Positions 8,921-17,165 of a DNA stretch of 64,000 nucleotides are shown in pieces. This DNA comes from Magnetaquicoccus sp039908525. Its GTDB lineage: Bacteria > Pseudomonadota > Magnetococcia > Magnetococcales > Magnetaquicoccaceae. The notes beneath the pieces are model-generated. The model saw only the letters and a program-made list of their open reading frames with translations, was not told where the DNA came from and made no database searches. The position numbers and the translations under genes were made by a program. Position 1 is the stretch's first letter, and the number at the start of each line of letters is the position of its first letter. The DNA is taken from assembly GCA_039908525.1 (NCBI GenBank), contig JAMOAY010000016.1, forward strand, positions 1-64,000, read 5' to 3'.

Positions 8921-9355
8921 CGGGTCCAGGGGGGTCACCCCCCTGGCGGGTGCAGGGCGGAGCCCTGCATGAATGCGCGTTTTCACAAAGCAAATTTTCG
9001 CAGAAAATTTGCGCAACGCGCCAAAACGCCCCGCAGGGGCACTCCTGGAGGGCGGCAGCCCGACACGTACCGTGTCGGCTGTGCTGCATTCAGGATGCTT
9101 CCCGTATGCGATATCGGCCAGCCATCCCGTTTTATCCAAAAAAGCCTTTCCGGTCTGCAGAGGTACATGTCGGGCTGCCGCCCTCCCGGAGTCTGCCCCT
9201 TCGGGGCAGGTTTTGTGCGCGCGGCGCCCATTGGCTGCGCCAATGGGCTTCGGTGAAAGCGCGCATTCATGCAGGGCTGCCGCCCTGCACCCGCCAGAGG
9301 GCGCTGCCCTCTGGACTCCCGCCAGGGGAGATAATCTCCCCTGGACCCCATACAA
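8921..9355. repeat. Mirrored hairpin-array repeat, copy A
   Basis: The intergenic stretch between hemG and hemN is filled by a GC-rich element. The left arm (about 8921-9066) contains successive small inverted repeats: CCAGGGGGG/CCCCCCTGG, a GCAGGGC/GCCCTGC stem, an AAATTTTC/GAAAATTT stem, a CCCCGCAGGGG stem and GGAGGGCGGCAGCCCGACA. The right arm (about 9166-9350) carries the same modules in reverse order and orientation, plus an additional CCAGAGGGC/GCCCTCTGG hairpin. A core of about 100 bp lies between them. A second copy with an unrelated core is at 63219-63614. All reading frames through it are artefacts. Confidence 0.85.
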
Positions 9356-9409
9356 CTTTATCCTTTAAAGCGGGGCGGGAACTGCACATTCCGTGTGCAG
9401 ATTAATATA

Positions 9410-10816
9410 TTATATCGTCCTTGAAAAGACTTTTTTCTGCTCCGCATGGCTGAGATACCAGTCAAACACCATGCAGATGTTACGAATCAACAAACGGCCT
9501 GCCGCAGAAACCCGCAACAGGTTACCCTCTTCCTCCAGCAACCCCTCCTCGATCATGCGCCGGATGCCCGCCTGCTCGGCCTGAAAATAGAGATCAAACG
9601 CCACTCCGAAGCGTGCCTCCACGGCCAACCGGTCCAGTTGAAAATCGCAGATCAAACGCATGATCACCTCACGGCGGATCAGATCATCCTGGCTGAGTTC
9701 CAGACCACGAAAAACAGCCAGTTCGCCGGCGTCAATCCGCCGATAATAGGGCTCCACCTCTTTCAGATTTTGCGCGTAGATGCGGCCAATCTGGCTGATG
9801 GAGCTGCTGCCCAATCCCACCAGATCGCAATCGCCGTGGGTGGTATAGCCTTGAAAATTGCGGTGCAACAGACCCCGGCGCTGAGCCACCGCCAGTTCGT
9901 CGTCAGGCTTGGCAAAATGGTCCATGCCGATATACAGATAGCCGGAGGAGGTCAAAAACTGGATGGTGCGTTCCAGAATCCGCAGCTTCTCCTCCGGTGT
10001 GGGCAGCTGCTCTTCCTTGATCCGCCGCTGGGGCATGAAGTACTGGGGCAAATGGGCATAGTTGAAGATTGCCAGGCGGTCGGGGTTCAGCGTACTCACC
10101 ACGGTTTCCAGGGTTTTCTGAAAGGAGCCCTCACTTTGCAACGGCAGGCCATAGATCAGGTCCAGGTTGACGGAGAGAAAACCGGCCTGGCGTGCCTCTT
10201 CCACCACCCGCTGGCTCAGCGACAAAGGCTGGATGCGGTTGACCGCTTTCTGCACCGCTTCATCCAGATCCTGCACCCCCAGGGAGATGCGGTTGAAACC
10301 CAGTTGACGCAGGGCCTGGATGCTGCCCGTGGCCGTCTCCCTGGGGTCCACCTCAATGCCGTATTCTCCCTTGTCCTCTTCCAGCAGACAAAAATGGTGG
10401 CGCAGGGCGTTCAACAGGCGTTCCAGTTGGGCGGTGTCCAGATAGGTGGGGGTGCCTCCGCCCAGATGCAGCTGCAATACCGGCCGCTGCCGACCCAGCA
10501 GATCCCCCATCAAGGCCACCTCCCGCAACAGGGATTGCAGGTACCGCTCCCCCCGACTGCGGTCCGGGGTGACCACCTTGTTGCAGGCGCAGTAATAGCA
10601 AACCGTGTCACAAAAAGGCAGATGCAGGTAGAGGGAGAGGGGTCGTTCCGGCGCCTCTCCCACCGAGTGGGCCACTGCCTGACGAAACTCCGGCGGGCCA
10701 AACCCTTCGTGCAGGTGGGGTGCCGTTGGATAGGAGGTATAGCGGGGTCCCGATCGGTTGTAGCGCTCGATCAACGGGCGATCGAATAATACGTTCTGTC
10801 CTATGGGTTTGTGCAT
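9410..10816 (-). CDS. hemN: Oxygen-independent coproporphyrinogen III oxidase
   Basis: HemN is a radical-SAM enzyme that decarboxylates coproporphyrinogen III to protoporphyrinogen IX without oxygen. The 468-aa length matches the true HemN family. The N-terminus has the RYTSYPTAP motif, followed by the CxxxCxxC cluster (CDTVCYYC), a GGGTP SAM-binding motif and the C-terminal HemN domain with FQGYTT. No oxygen-dependent HemF is seen in the window. Together with the neighbouring hemE and hemG it covers steps from uroporphyrinogen to protoporphyrin, which suits a microaerophilic or anaerobic organism. It lies 58 bp downstream of hemE in the same direction. Confidence 0.97.
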   Translation of the reverse strand: MHKPIGQNVLFDRPLIERYNRSGPRYTSYPTAPHLHEGFGPPEFRQAVAHSVGEAPERPLSLYLHLPFCDTVCYYCACNKVVTPDRSRGERYLQSLLREVALMGDLLGRQRPVLQLHLGGGTPTYLDTAQLERLLNALRHHFCLLEEDKGEYGIEVDPRETATGSIQALRQLGFNRISLGVQDLDEAVQKAVNRIQPLSLSQRVVEEARQAGFLSVNLDLIYGLPLQSEGSFQKTLETVVSTLNPDRLAIFNYAHLPQYFMPQRRIKEEQLPTPEEKLRILERTIQFLTSSGYLYIGMDHFAKPDDELAVAQRRGLLHRNFQGYTTHGDCDLVGLGSSSISQIGRIYAQNLKEVEPYYRRIDAGELAVFRGLELSQDDLIRREVIMRLICDFQLDRLAVEARFGVAFDLYFQAEQAGIRRMIEEGLLEEEGNLLRVSAAGRLLIRNICMVFDWYLSHAEQKKVFSRTI

Positions 10817-10874
10817 GATTCTTATTTCCGGAAATGGTCTTGATCAAAAAAATCTCCAACCGCCCTTTTCTCCT

Positions 10875-11960
10875 CTATGCCTGTCCGGCAAGCAACCTGC
10901 GGCTCTCTTCCCGCACGGCAGCCACCAGGGCAGTTACCTGTTCCGGCTCCATATCCGGGGCCATGCCGTGTCCCAGGTTGAAGATATGGCCCGGATGGGG
11001 ACCGTATGCCTGCAGCAGTCGTTGGACCTCCTGCCGGAGCCGCTCCGGCGAGGCATAGAGGACCGCCGGATCCAGATTGCCCTGCAAGGCAACCCGCCCC
11101 CCAACCCGCTGTCGTGCCAGACCCAGGTCGGTGGTCCAGTCCAGACCGAGTACGTCACACCCGCTCTCCAGCATCTGCTCCAGTTGGCTGCCACACCCCT
11201 TGGCAAAGAGAATAATCGGCACCCGTTGACCATCTGTCCCTTCACGACGCAATTGGCCAATCACCCGCTGCATGCTGCGCAATGAGAATTCGTCAAACTC
11301 TCGTGGTCCCAACACCCCGCCCCAGGTGTCAAAAATCTGTATTGCCTGCACCCCCTGTTCGATCTGGGCGTTCAGATAGCAGGCGACCACGTCGCTGAGT
11401 TGGTCCAGCAGTTGCTGCAGAAGGGCAGGCTGGTCAAAAAGCATCCCTTTGACATGGCGAAAACTCTTGCTGGAACCCCCCTCCACCATGTAGGTGGCCA
11501 GGGTCCATGGGGAGCCGGAAAAACCGATCAGGGGAACCTTGTCATCCAGGGCATGACGGATCATCCGTACGGTTTGCAGGACATAGTGCAACTGGTTTTC
11601 CGGCTCCACACCCCTCAAACGGTTCAGATCGGAAGGTTGTCGTACAGCGGGCGTCAACAGAGGCCCCTCCCCATCGCCAAAGGTCAGCTGCATGCCCATC
11701 GCCTCCGGCACCACCAGAATGTCAGAAAACAGGATGGCGGCGTCCATGTCAAAACGGTACACAGGTTGCAGTGTCACCTCGGTAGCCAGCTCCGGGTTCT
11801 TGCACAGCGTCAAAAAATCCCCGGCCTGTTGGCGGATTCGCCTGTATTCCGGCAGATAGCGTCCCGCCTGTCGCATCAACCAGACGGGGGTCTGGTCAAC
11901 CGCAAGAGATTGACAGGCGCGCAAAAAACGATGGGTGGGCTCGGCGGACTTGGGAGACAT
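10875..11960 (-). CDS. hemE: Uroporphyrinogen decarboxylase
   Basis: HemE converts uroporphyrinogen III to coproporphyrinogen III. The 361-aa protein carries the PVWLMRQAGRYLPEYR signature near residue 25, the FSDIL active-site Asp segment near residue 80, a GFSGSPWTL block and a C-terminal FNLGHG motif. It is the first gene of a minus-strand haem run (hemE, hemN, hemG). The 309 bp upstream of its ATG form the DnaA-box region described next. In Caulobacter and many other alphaproteobacteria hemE directly borders oriC, a piece of established knowledge that makes this position notable. Confidence 0.97.
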   Translation of the reverse strand: MSPKSAEPTHRFLRACQSLAVDQTPVWLMRQAGRYLPEYRRIRQQAGDFLTLCKNPELATEVTLQPVYRFDMDAAILFSDILVVPEAMGMQLTFGDGEGPLLTPAVRQPSDLNRLRGVEPENQLHYVLQTVRMIRHALDDKVPLIGFSGSPWTLATYMVEGGSSKSFRHVKGMLFDQPALLQQLLDQLSDVVACYLNAQIEQGVQAIQIFDTWGGVLGPREFDEFSLRSMQRVIGQLRREGTDGQRVPIILFAKGCGSQLEQMLESGCDVLGLDWTTDLGLARQRVGGRVALQGNLDPAVLYASPERLRQEVQRLLQAYGPHPGHIFNLGHGMAPDMEPEQVTALVAAVREESRRLLAGQA

Positions 11961-12018
11961 GGAGTACCTTCTACATCTGTATTTTATAAAGATAAAAAAG
12001 ATAGAAATCGTAGGGGTC

Positions 12019-12035
12019 TGTGGATAAGTGGATAC
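12019..12035 (-). promoter_or_regulatory. DnaA boxes (one perfect, one weak), minus orientation
   Basis: TGTGGATAA at 12019-12027 is the exact reverse complement of the DnaA consensus TTATCCACA. It is followed with a one-base overlap by AGTGGATAC, which differs at two positions. The pair sits about 60 bp upstream of the hemE start, next to the AT-rich block. Confidence 0.65.
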
Positions 12036-12173
12036 TGCATGGCAGGTTCCTGGAATTCAAGTCGATTTCCAAAAATTTTCCCTGTGCAGAAAATGGGGTG
12101 GATGTGTGGATGAAACGCCCCTTCCGAATCCCTTGCGGAAAAATTTCCCGATTGTGCACATATCCTCAACAGG

Positions 12174-12193
12174 TTATCCACAGGTTATCCCCG
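12174..12193 (+). promoter_or_regulatory. DnaA box pair, plus orientation
   Basis: TTATCCACA at 12174-12182 is a perfect DnaA box. Two bases later TTATCCCCG at 12185-12193 is a two-mismatch copy in the same orientation. A further weak site (TTGTGCACA) lies at 12152-12160. Tight pairs of this kind are common in bacterial origins. Confidence 0.65.
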
Positions 12194-12269
12194 GTTTGCG
12201 GTGGAAAACCGGGAAAGGCGTCGAGACGGTACGGTATCTTACTGTTCCAAATTGATTTTTCTTCCTCTG

Positions 12270-13379
12270 TCACGTCTCAAACCCCGGTCGTCGATAGATC
12301 AGGGAACAGCCTATGGAAGCCGTCTGCCGGGGATGAATGGGAACCAGCGCCTCATCTTTTAACCGGATCCACTTCTCCCGTGGATTGAGCGTGCGTCCCG
12401 GTTGCCCCGGACAACCCGCCTCCGTATGCTCGAAACGGGCCCGCAACACCGCCACCGTTGACTGGTCTGCACCCTGCAAGAAAAAATCACTCTGCACATC
12501 CACCGGCCAGTGCCTGCCGGCCCCGGTAAACATGTCTGATCTCTCCGCGTCCACCTTCAAAAGCAGATACTGCTCCACCTGAATCTCCTCGCTGCTGTCG
12601 GAGGTGGTGAGAGAGGTCAGTCGCCGGGTCTGCTGGGACGAAATGAACAAAGTGGCCGGGATCTTCTTCCAGGCCAACAATTGTGCCGCCACCGCCACCG
12701 CACTGTGACGACCAGAGGCGTTGTGGTGAAAATTGAAATATTCAAAAAATTTTTTCTCCAATAAATCAACGTACTCATCTCCCCGCTCGTACAGGGACCG
12801 CTCCAGATAATTGAGATAGAGAGCCAGACCGCGTATGGCGCTGTCCAATGACCGCTCCACCTTAACATGGAAATGGGTCAACTCGAAAGGCCAGGACTCC
12901 CGGGATCCCTCCTGCGCCCGTTGTATCAACAAGGCGTAATCCAGAGGAAACAATATTTTCAGCAACCGGTCAAACCCCTCACGGTTGGCATGACGCAAAG
13001 ACCACTTGTACTGGTCCAGGTCCGGCAGATCCGGAGCCGCCTCCAACAGATTCTCCTTGCACAACCGGTTTCCCTCACGAAAACGGAAATTTTTCCGCAG
13101 CTTGTCCTCGACAACCCCATTGACCAGAATGACCAGGGCACTGTTTTGCAACTCAAACTCCCTGTAGTTGACCGCCGCACCGGGCCGCAAAGCACTTGGA
13201 GCCACAAAGGGATACGGAACGCCCCGCGCCACAAAATTTTTGTAGGAGTCCAGCAATGTGTGCTGAATCAGGGTGCGGACAACCGTCTCCCGGGTGCAAC
13301 AGTACGGATCCTGCCGATTGCGCAGCACGGTCTCTTTGTCAGGCAGAAGAAGGGTGCAGGGATCTTTGACCGCAGACAT
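12270..13379 (-). CDS. Hypothetical protein next to the candidate origin
   Basis: The 369-aa product is not recognised. It has no signal peptide or transmembrane segment, a mixed alpha/beta composition, a Phe/Tyr-rich stretch around residues 210-225 and several Cys residues near the N-terminus. Nothing resembles a catalytic motif I know. The frame is long, has normal codon use and its start (ATG at 13379) is preceded by an AT-rich region, so it is very probably real. It occupies the place where alphaproteobacteria usually have the PEP-synthase regulator gene, but it is not that protein. It points towards the candidate origin and is divergent from folD. Confidence 0.75.
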   Translation of the reverse strand: MSAVKDPCTLLLPDKETVLRNRQDPYCCTRETVVRTLIQHTLLDSYKNFVARGVPYPFVAPSALRPGAAVNYREFELQNSALVILVNGVVEDKLRKNFRFREGNRLCKENLLEAAPDLPDLDQYKWSLRHANREGFDRLLKILFPLDYALLIQRAQEGSRESWPFELTHFHVKVERSLDSAIRGLALYLNYLERSLYERGDEYVDLLEKKFFEYFNFHHNASGRHSAVAVAAQLLAWKKIPATLFISSQQTRRLTSLTTSDSSEEIQVEQYLLLKVDAERSDMFTGAGRHWPVDVQSDFFLQGADQSTVAVLRARFEHTEAGCPGQPGRTLNPREKWIRLKDEALVPIHPRQTASIGCSLIYRRPGFET

Positions 13380-13545
13380 GTATGTAACTCTTTATTTTTT
13401 TACCTTATTTCGTAAAAAGATACGCAACGCCGGATTGCACAGTGACCGACACGGCCAATCAAGCACGATCACCGTGATTATTGCAAGGGATTTCTGCGGG
13501 TCAGCCAGCAAAAAGCGTGGATCGACGGAACGATATCGCAAAAGA

Positions 13546-13574
13546 TGCACAAACAGGAAGGTTCATGCTATACT
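13546..13574 (+). promoter_or_regulatory. Probable promoter of folD
   Basis: TGCACA and TATACT are separated by 17 bp, a reasonable sigma-70 type arrangement with a strong -10 box and a weak -35 box. It lies about 70 bp upstream of the folD ATG in the intergenic region shared with the divergent hypothetical gene. Confidence 0.4.
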
Positions 13575-13645
13575 GGCGGGCGGTTGTCTCCCGGGAGGAG
13601 GCCATTTTCGTCCTTTTTATGGCAACAAGGTTGCGAGGTGCCACC

Positions 13646-14497
13646 ATGGGAAAAATTATCGACGGCAAGGAAATCGCTCGACGGCTGCGCACCGAATTGC
13701 AGGCCGAGGTGCAGACACTCGTTTCGGAACATCAGATTCATCCAGGCCTGGCGGTCATCCTGGTGGGCAGTGATCCGGCCTCCCAGGTCTACGTACGCAT
13801 GAAAAAACAGGCCTGCAACGAGGTGGGTATCACCTCCTTTTCCCACGAACTGCCGGCAGACACCCGCGAAGAGGCACTGCTCTCCCTGATCTGCACCCTC
13901 AACAACCACCCCGACGTGCATGGCATCCTGGTGCAACTGCCGCTGCCAGCCCACATCCACAGTCAGCGGATTCTGGAAGCCATTACCCCGGACAAGGATG
14001 TCGATGGCTTTCACCCCCACAACATGGGCCTGCTGGCCACCGGGGCCCCCCTTTTCCGACCCTGCACCCCCTGGGGTTGCATGGAGCTGCTGAGGGTCAC
14101 CGGCGTGGAACTGGCCGGCCGCCATGCGGTGGTGGTGGGGCGCTCCAACATCGTCGGCAAACCCGTGGCCCTGATGCTGCTGGCCGAACATGCCACCGTG
14201 ACCCTGTGCCACTCCCGCACCACCCGCCTGGCCGAAGAGATCGGCCGCGCCGACATCGTCATGGCCGCCATCGGCCGGCCGGAATTCCTGCCCGGGGCCT
14301 GGTTCAAACCGGGTGCGGTGGTGATCGATGTGGGCATCAACCGTCGTACCGACGGCAGCCTGTGCGGCGATGTGGCCTTTGTCGAGGCGCTGCCGCGGGT
14401 GGGTGCCATCACCCCGGTGCCGGGTGGCGTGGGCCCCATGACCATCGCCATGCTGCTCAAAAATACCGTGCTTGGAGCCACGCGCTGCATTGCCTGA
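13646..14497 (+). CDS. folD: Bifunctional methylenetetrahydrofolate dehydrogenase/cyclohydrolase
   Basis: FolD interconverts 5,10-methylene-, 5,10-methenyl- and 10-formyl-tetrahydrofolate, using NADP. The 283-aa length is standard. Visible family blocks are VGSDPASQVYVRMK near residue 40 with the catalytic Lys, a VQLPLP motif, PDKDVDGFHP, the NADP-binding VVVGRSNIVGKP, and PVPGGVGPMT near the C-terminus. The reading frame extends upstream, but ATG 13646 has a GAGGTG Shine-Dalgarno at the right spacing and gives the normal N-terminus. The gene is followed after 17 bp by a hypothetical gene with its own strong ribosome-binding site. Confidence 0.97.
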   Translation: MGKIIDGKEIARRLRTELQAEVQTLVSEHQIHPGLAVILVGSDPASQVYVRMKKQACNEVGITSFSHELPADTREEALLSLICTLNNHPDVHGILVQLPLPAHIHSQRILEAITPDKDVDGFHPHNMGLLATGAPLFRPCTPWGCMELLRVTGVELAGRHAVVVGRSNIVGKPVALMLLAEHATVTLCHSRTTRLAEEIGRADIVMAAIGRPEFLPGAWFKPGAVVIDVGINRRTDGSLCGDVAFVEALPRVGAITPVPGGVGPMTIAMLLKNTVLGATRCIA

Positions 14498-14514
14498 AAC
14501 GAAGGGAGGGGAGC

Positions 14515-15399
14515 ATGGGACGCATCGCGCAAAAAATACTGCACAATTTCGCCAAATCCCGCAGCACGGAGGTGGTGGATTTCAGTGCCCATCTGGCCGC
14601 CAAAAAACGGTCCGACGAATACCACAGCCATCTGCATACCATGGAATTGCTGTTGAAAAGAGGTTTTGACCCCCTGCATGCCCAATATATTGCCGCCCAG
14701 AATCTGGTGTCGCTGCTGTGCGAAGAGCTGACCACCCTGGCCGTCTTGAAACCGTTTGTACGTACCGTCCTGGCCGCCGAAGAGAGCTACATGCCGGACG
14801 GCCCCCCCTTCAGCCCCCTGACCCGCAGCTTTTTCACCTGCTGGGCCTTTTTCGACCTCCCGTTCGGCAAGGATCGGGAGACCATGGGCGGCTGCATCCA
14901 GGAACTGGGCCAGGATCTGGCCATCGATCCCTACCTGCTCTCCATCATCCGGTTGATGCAGGAGTCCCACATGGGGATCTACGAACATGGCGGTATGGCA
15001 GGATCCGAGGTGATATTGCGGGATATCGTCGATGACCGCACCTGCCACTGCCATGTGCCGACCGGTTATCAGGGCAAGTCGGGCCAGCTGTGGTATGTGC
15101 GGTTGATGCCCCCCCTGCCGGGCCATGCCTACCACGTCGCCTTCACCACCCCCTACCTGTTGATGGGCTCCCGGGAGGAGTGGATGGCCTTTTTGCAACG
15201 GACTGTACCCCTGCTGAAAGGACCCTGGCGCCCCCGTCCGCTGGCCGAGGCCATGCACGATTTGCTGAAATTCGGTTTGCGGACCGATTACTGGCTGGAG
15301 TATATCCTGCTGGCCTATGTCGGCGCCCAGGACAACGCCATCTTTTTGGCCGGTCTCCCGGATCGGCCCGAAACCCTGCCCAACGCCACCCAGGAATAG
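14515..15399 (+). CDS. Conserved-looking hypothetical protein between folD and lysS
   Basis: The 294-residue product starts at ATG 14515, with a clear GGGAGGGG ribosome-binding sequence. It has no signal peptide and no clear transmembrane helix. The first 100 residues are helical and rich in Leu. The second half contains a YQGKSGQLWYVRLMPP stretch and many aromatic residues, suggesting a soluble mixed fold. I do not recognise the family. It lies tightly between folD and lysS and is probably co-transcribed with them, which would fit a housekeeping role but does not define one. Confidence 0.75.
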   Translation: MGRIAQKILHNFAKSRSTEVVDFSAHLAAKKRSDEYHSHLHTMELLLKRGFDPLHAQYIAAQNLVSLLCEELTTLAVLKPFVRTVLAAEESYMPDGPPFSPLTRSFFTCWAFFDLPFGKDRETMGGCIQELGQDLAIDPYLLSIIRLMQESHMGIYEHGGMAGSEVILRDIVDDRTCHCHVPTGYQGKSGQLWYVRLMPPLPGHAYHVAFTTPYLLMGSREEWMAFLQRTVPLLKGPWRPRPLAEAMHDLLKFGLRTDYWLEYILLAYVGAQDNAIFLAGLPDRPETLPNATQE

Positions 15400-15443
15400 T
15401 ATTCAAAACCACTGCCCGCACCGCCAACAAAGAGGAACAATCC

Positions 15444-17060
15444 ATGTGGATAGACAGGATCACCGACACCCTTGCCGCTCCCCAGATCATCAATGACTCC
15501 AAAACCCCTTCCGGTCGGGTGCACGTCGGTTCCCTGCGCGGGGTGTTGATCCACGACGCCATTCTGCGGGATCTGCGGAGAAAAGGGGTGGAGGCCACCT
15601 TCCTGTATGGCATCGATGACTACGACCCCATGGATGGCCTGCCCGCCGATGCCGCTCTGGAAATGCGCCAGTACATGGGACGCCCCCTGTGCCAGGTGCC
15701 CGCCCCGGAGGGCTCCCGCGCCACCGATATGGCCGATCATTACATCCAGGAGTTTCTGGAAATCTTCCAGGAGCTGCAGGTGGAGGCCACCGTCTACCGG
15801 ATGCGGGATCTCTACCGCTCCGGTCAGTTCAACACCGCCATCGATACCATCCTGCGCCAGGCAGCCCTGGTTCGGGAAATCTACCAGCGCGTCAGTGGCG
15901 CCACCCGCCCGGATACCTGGCACCCCTTCCAGGCCATCTGTCAGCAGTGCGGCAAGATCGGTACCACGGTGGTGAGCGCCTACGATGGCCAGCAGGTCAC
16001 CTATCACTGCCAGCCAGACCTGGTCAAGTGGGCGGCAGGGTGCGGTTTTCAGGGTCAACGCTCCCCCTTTGACGGCGGCGGCAAACTGCCCTGGAAACTG
16101 GAATGGGCGGCCAAATGGTTCACCCTGGGCATCACCATCGAAGGGGCCGGCAAGGACCACTGCACCAAGGGGGGCTCCCGCGATATCGCCACCGCCGTCA
16201 TCCGGCAGATATTCCAGAAGCAGCCCCCCCTGAATATTCCCTACGAATTTTTCCTGGTCAGCGGCGCCAAGATGAGCTCCTCCAAAGGGATCGGCAGTAC
16301 CGCCCGGGAGATGGCCGACTTTCTCCCCCCCGAACTGTTGCGTTTCCTGATGGTGGGCTCCGATCCCAAAAAAGCGGTCAATTTCAACACAGGCCTGCCC
16401 TACATGGCCAAACTGTTCAACGAATACGACCGCCTCCTGCTCCAGGAGAGCGGCGGAGAGCGTGAGGAAAGAGAGCGGATCCTGGCCCTGGCCAAATGTG
16501 CGCCCACCTCGGACAGCTATCGACCGCTTGCCTTCCCGCTGATCAGCACCCTGATCCAGTTGCCCCATGTCAACCTGTGGCAGGAGCTGGAAAAACAGGC
16601 CGCCGCCCCCCTCTCCGCCAGCGACCGCATGCACGGCGAACGACGGGTCAAAGCGGCCCACTATTGGCTGACCCACTTTGCCACCCCGGAGGAGAGCTTC
16701 ACGGTTCAAGAGCAGCTGCCCCCCTCGGCCCACGGGTTGACGGCCACCCAGCGGAGCTTTCTTCATCAATTGGCCGCCCTGCTGCAGGAGTCGGTCGCAC
16801 CCGCAGGCAAGGAAAATGCCGGCGAGCTGGTCCAGGCACAGATCTTCGATGCCGCCAGGGCCACCCCCATTCCCCAGGCCGAGGCCTTCCAGGCCATCTA
16901 CCAGGTGCTGCTGGGCAAGGAGCGGGGACCCAAGGCGGGCAGCCTGATCCCCTTTCTGGACAACGCCTTCGTCATCCAGCGTTTTCGGGAACTCCCCCTC
17001 CTGCCCCTCCCGGTGCCGCCACCGGAGCACGACAACGAACAGGCACAGGACAGTTCATGA
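15444..17060 (+). CDS. lysS: Class I lysyl-tRNA synthetase
   Basis: This enzyme charges tRNA-Lys and belongs to the class I (archaeal, LysK-type) family, not the class II LysS/LysU of E. coli. The 538-aa protein has a Rossmann core with the HIGH-like HVGSL motif at about residues 27-31, a Cys cluster (CQQC) typical of the zinc-containing insertion, and a KMSSSKG motif in the KMSKS position near residue 275. Class I LysRS is common in archaea, spirochaetes and alphaproteobacteria (established knowledge), so it supports an alphaproteobacteria-like affiliation. ATG 15444 has AGAGGA upstream. The Pro-rich C-terminal tail looks non-essential. Confidence 0.95.
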   Translation: MWIDRITDTLAAPQIINDSKTPSGRVHVGSLRGVLIHDAILRDLRRKGVEATFLYGIDDYDPMDGLPADAALEMRQYMGRPLCQVPAPEGSRATDMADHYIQEFLEIFQELQVEATVYRMRDLYRSGQFNTAIDTILRQAALVREIYQRVSGATRPDTWHPFQAICQQCGKIGTTVVSAYDGQQVTYHCQPDLVKWAAGCGFQGQRSPFDGGGKLPWKLEWAAKWFTLGITIEGAGKDHCTKGGSRDIATAVIRQIFQKQPPLNIPYEFFLVSGAKMSSSKGIGSTAREMADFLPPELLRFLMVGSDPKKAVNFNTGLPYMAKLFNEYDRLLLQESGGEREERERILALAKCAPTSDSYRPLAFPLISTLIQLPHVNLWQELEKQAAAPLSASDRMHGERRVKAAHYWLTHFATPEESFTVQEQLPPSAHGLTATQRSFLHQLAALLQESVAPAGKENAGELVQAQIFDAARATPIPQAEAFQAIYQVLLGKERGPKAGSLIPFLDNAFVIQRFRELPLLPLPVPPPEHDNEQAQDSS

Positions 17061-17165
17061 CGGTAGTCGCAACCGAGAACCATATTGTTGTCGCCTTGTT
17101 TTGTGATAACATCCGCTCACTCGACGCAAGCCATTGGGCCGTGCCATCCGGGCAGGAGCCAGTCA

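Larger units (their letters stand above)
11961..12269. other. Candidate chromosomal replication origin (oriC)
   Basis: This stretch between hemE and a minus-strand hypothetical gene carries no convincing ORF. It holds two perfect DnaA boxes (TGTGGATAA at 12019-12027 and TTATCCACA at 12174-12182), a one-mismatch box (TGTGGATGA at 12105-12113) and weaker ones at 12027-12035, 12152-12160 and 12185-12193. An AT-rich block at about 11972-12008 could be the unwinding element. The neighbour hemE is the classic alphaproteobacterial oriC flank, and gene direction switches from minus to plus across this point. Boxes, polarity and neighbour are seen in the sequence; origin function is an inference. dnaA is not in the window. 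Confidence 0.65.

Noticed and set aside
8873..9355. N-terminal extension of hemG by 161 codons
   Set aside because: It only translates the hairpin repeat; the FAD motif begins at residue 2 of the chosen start, as in the family.
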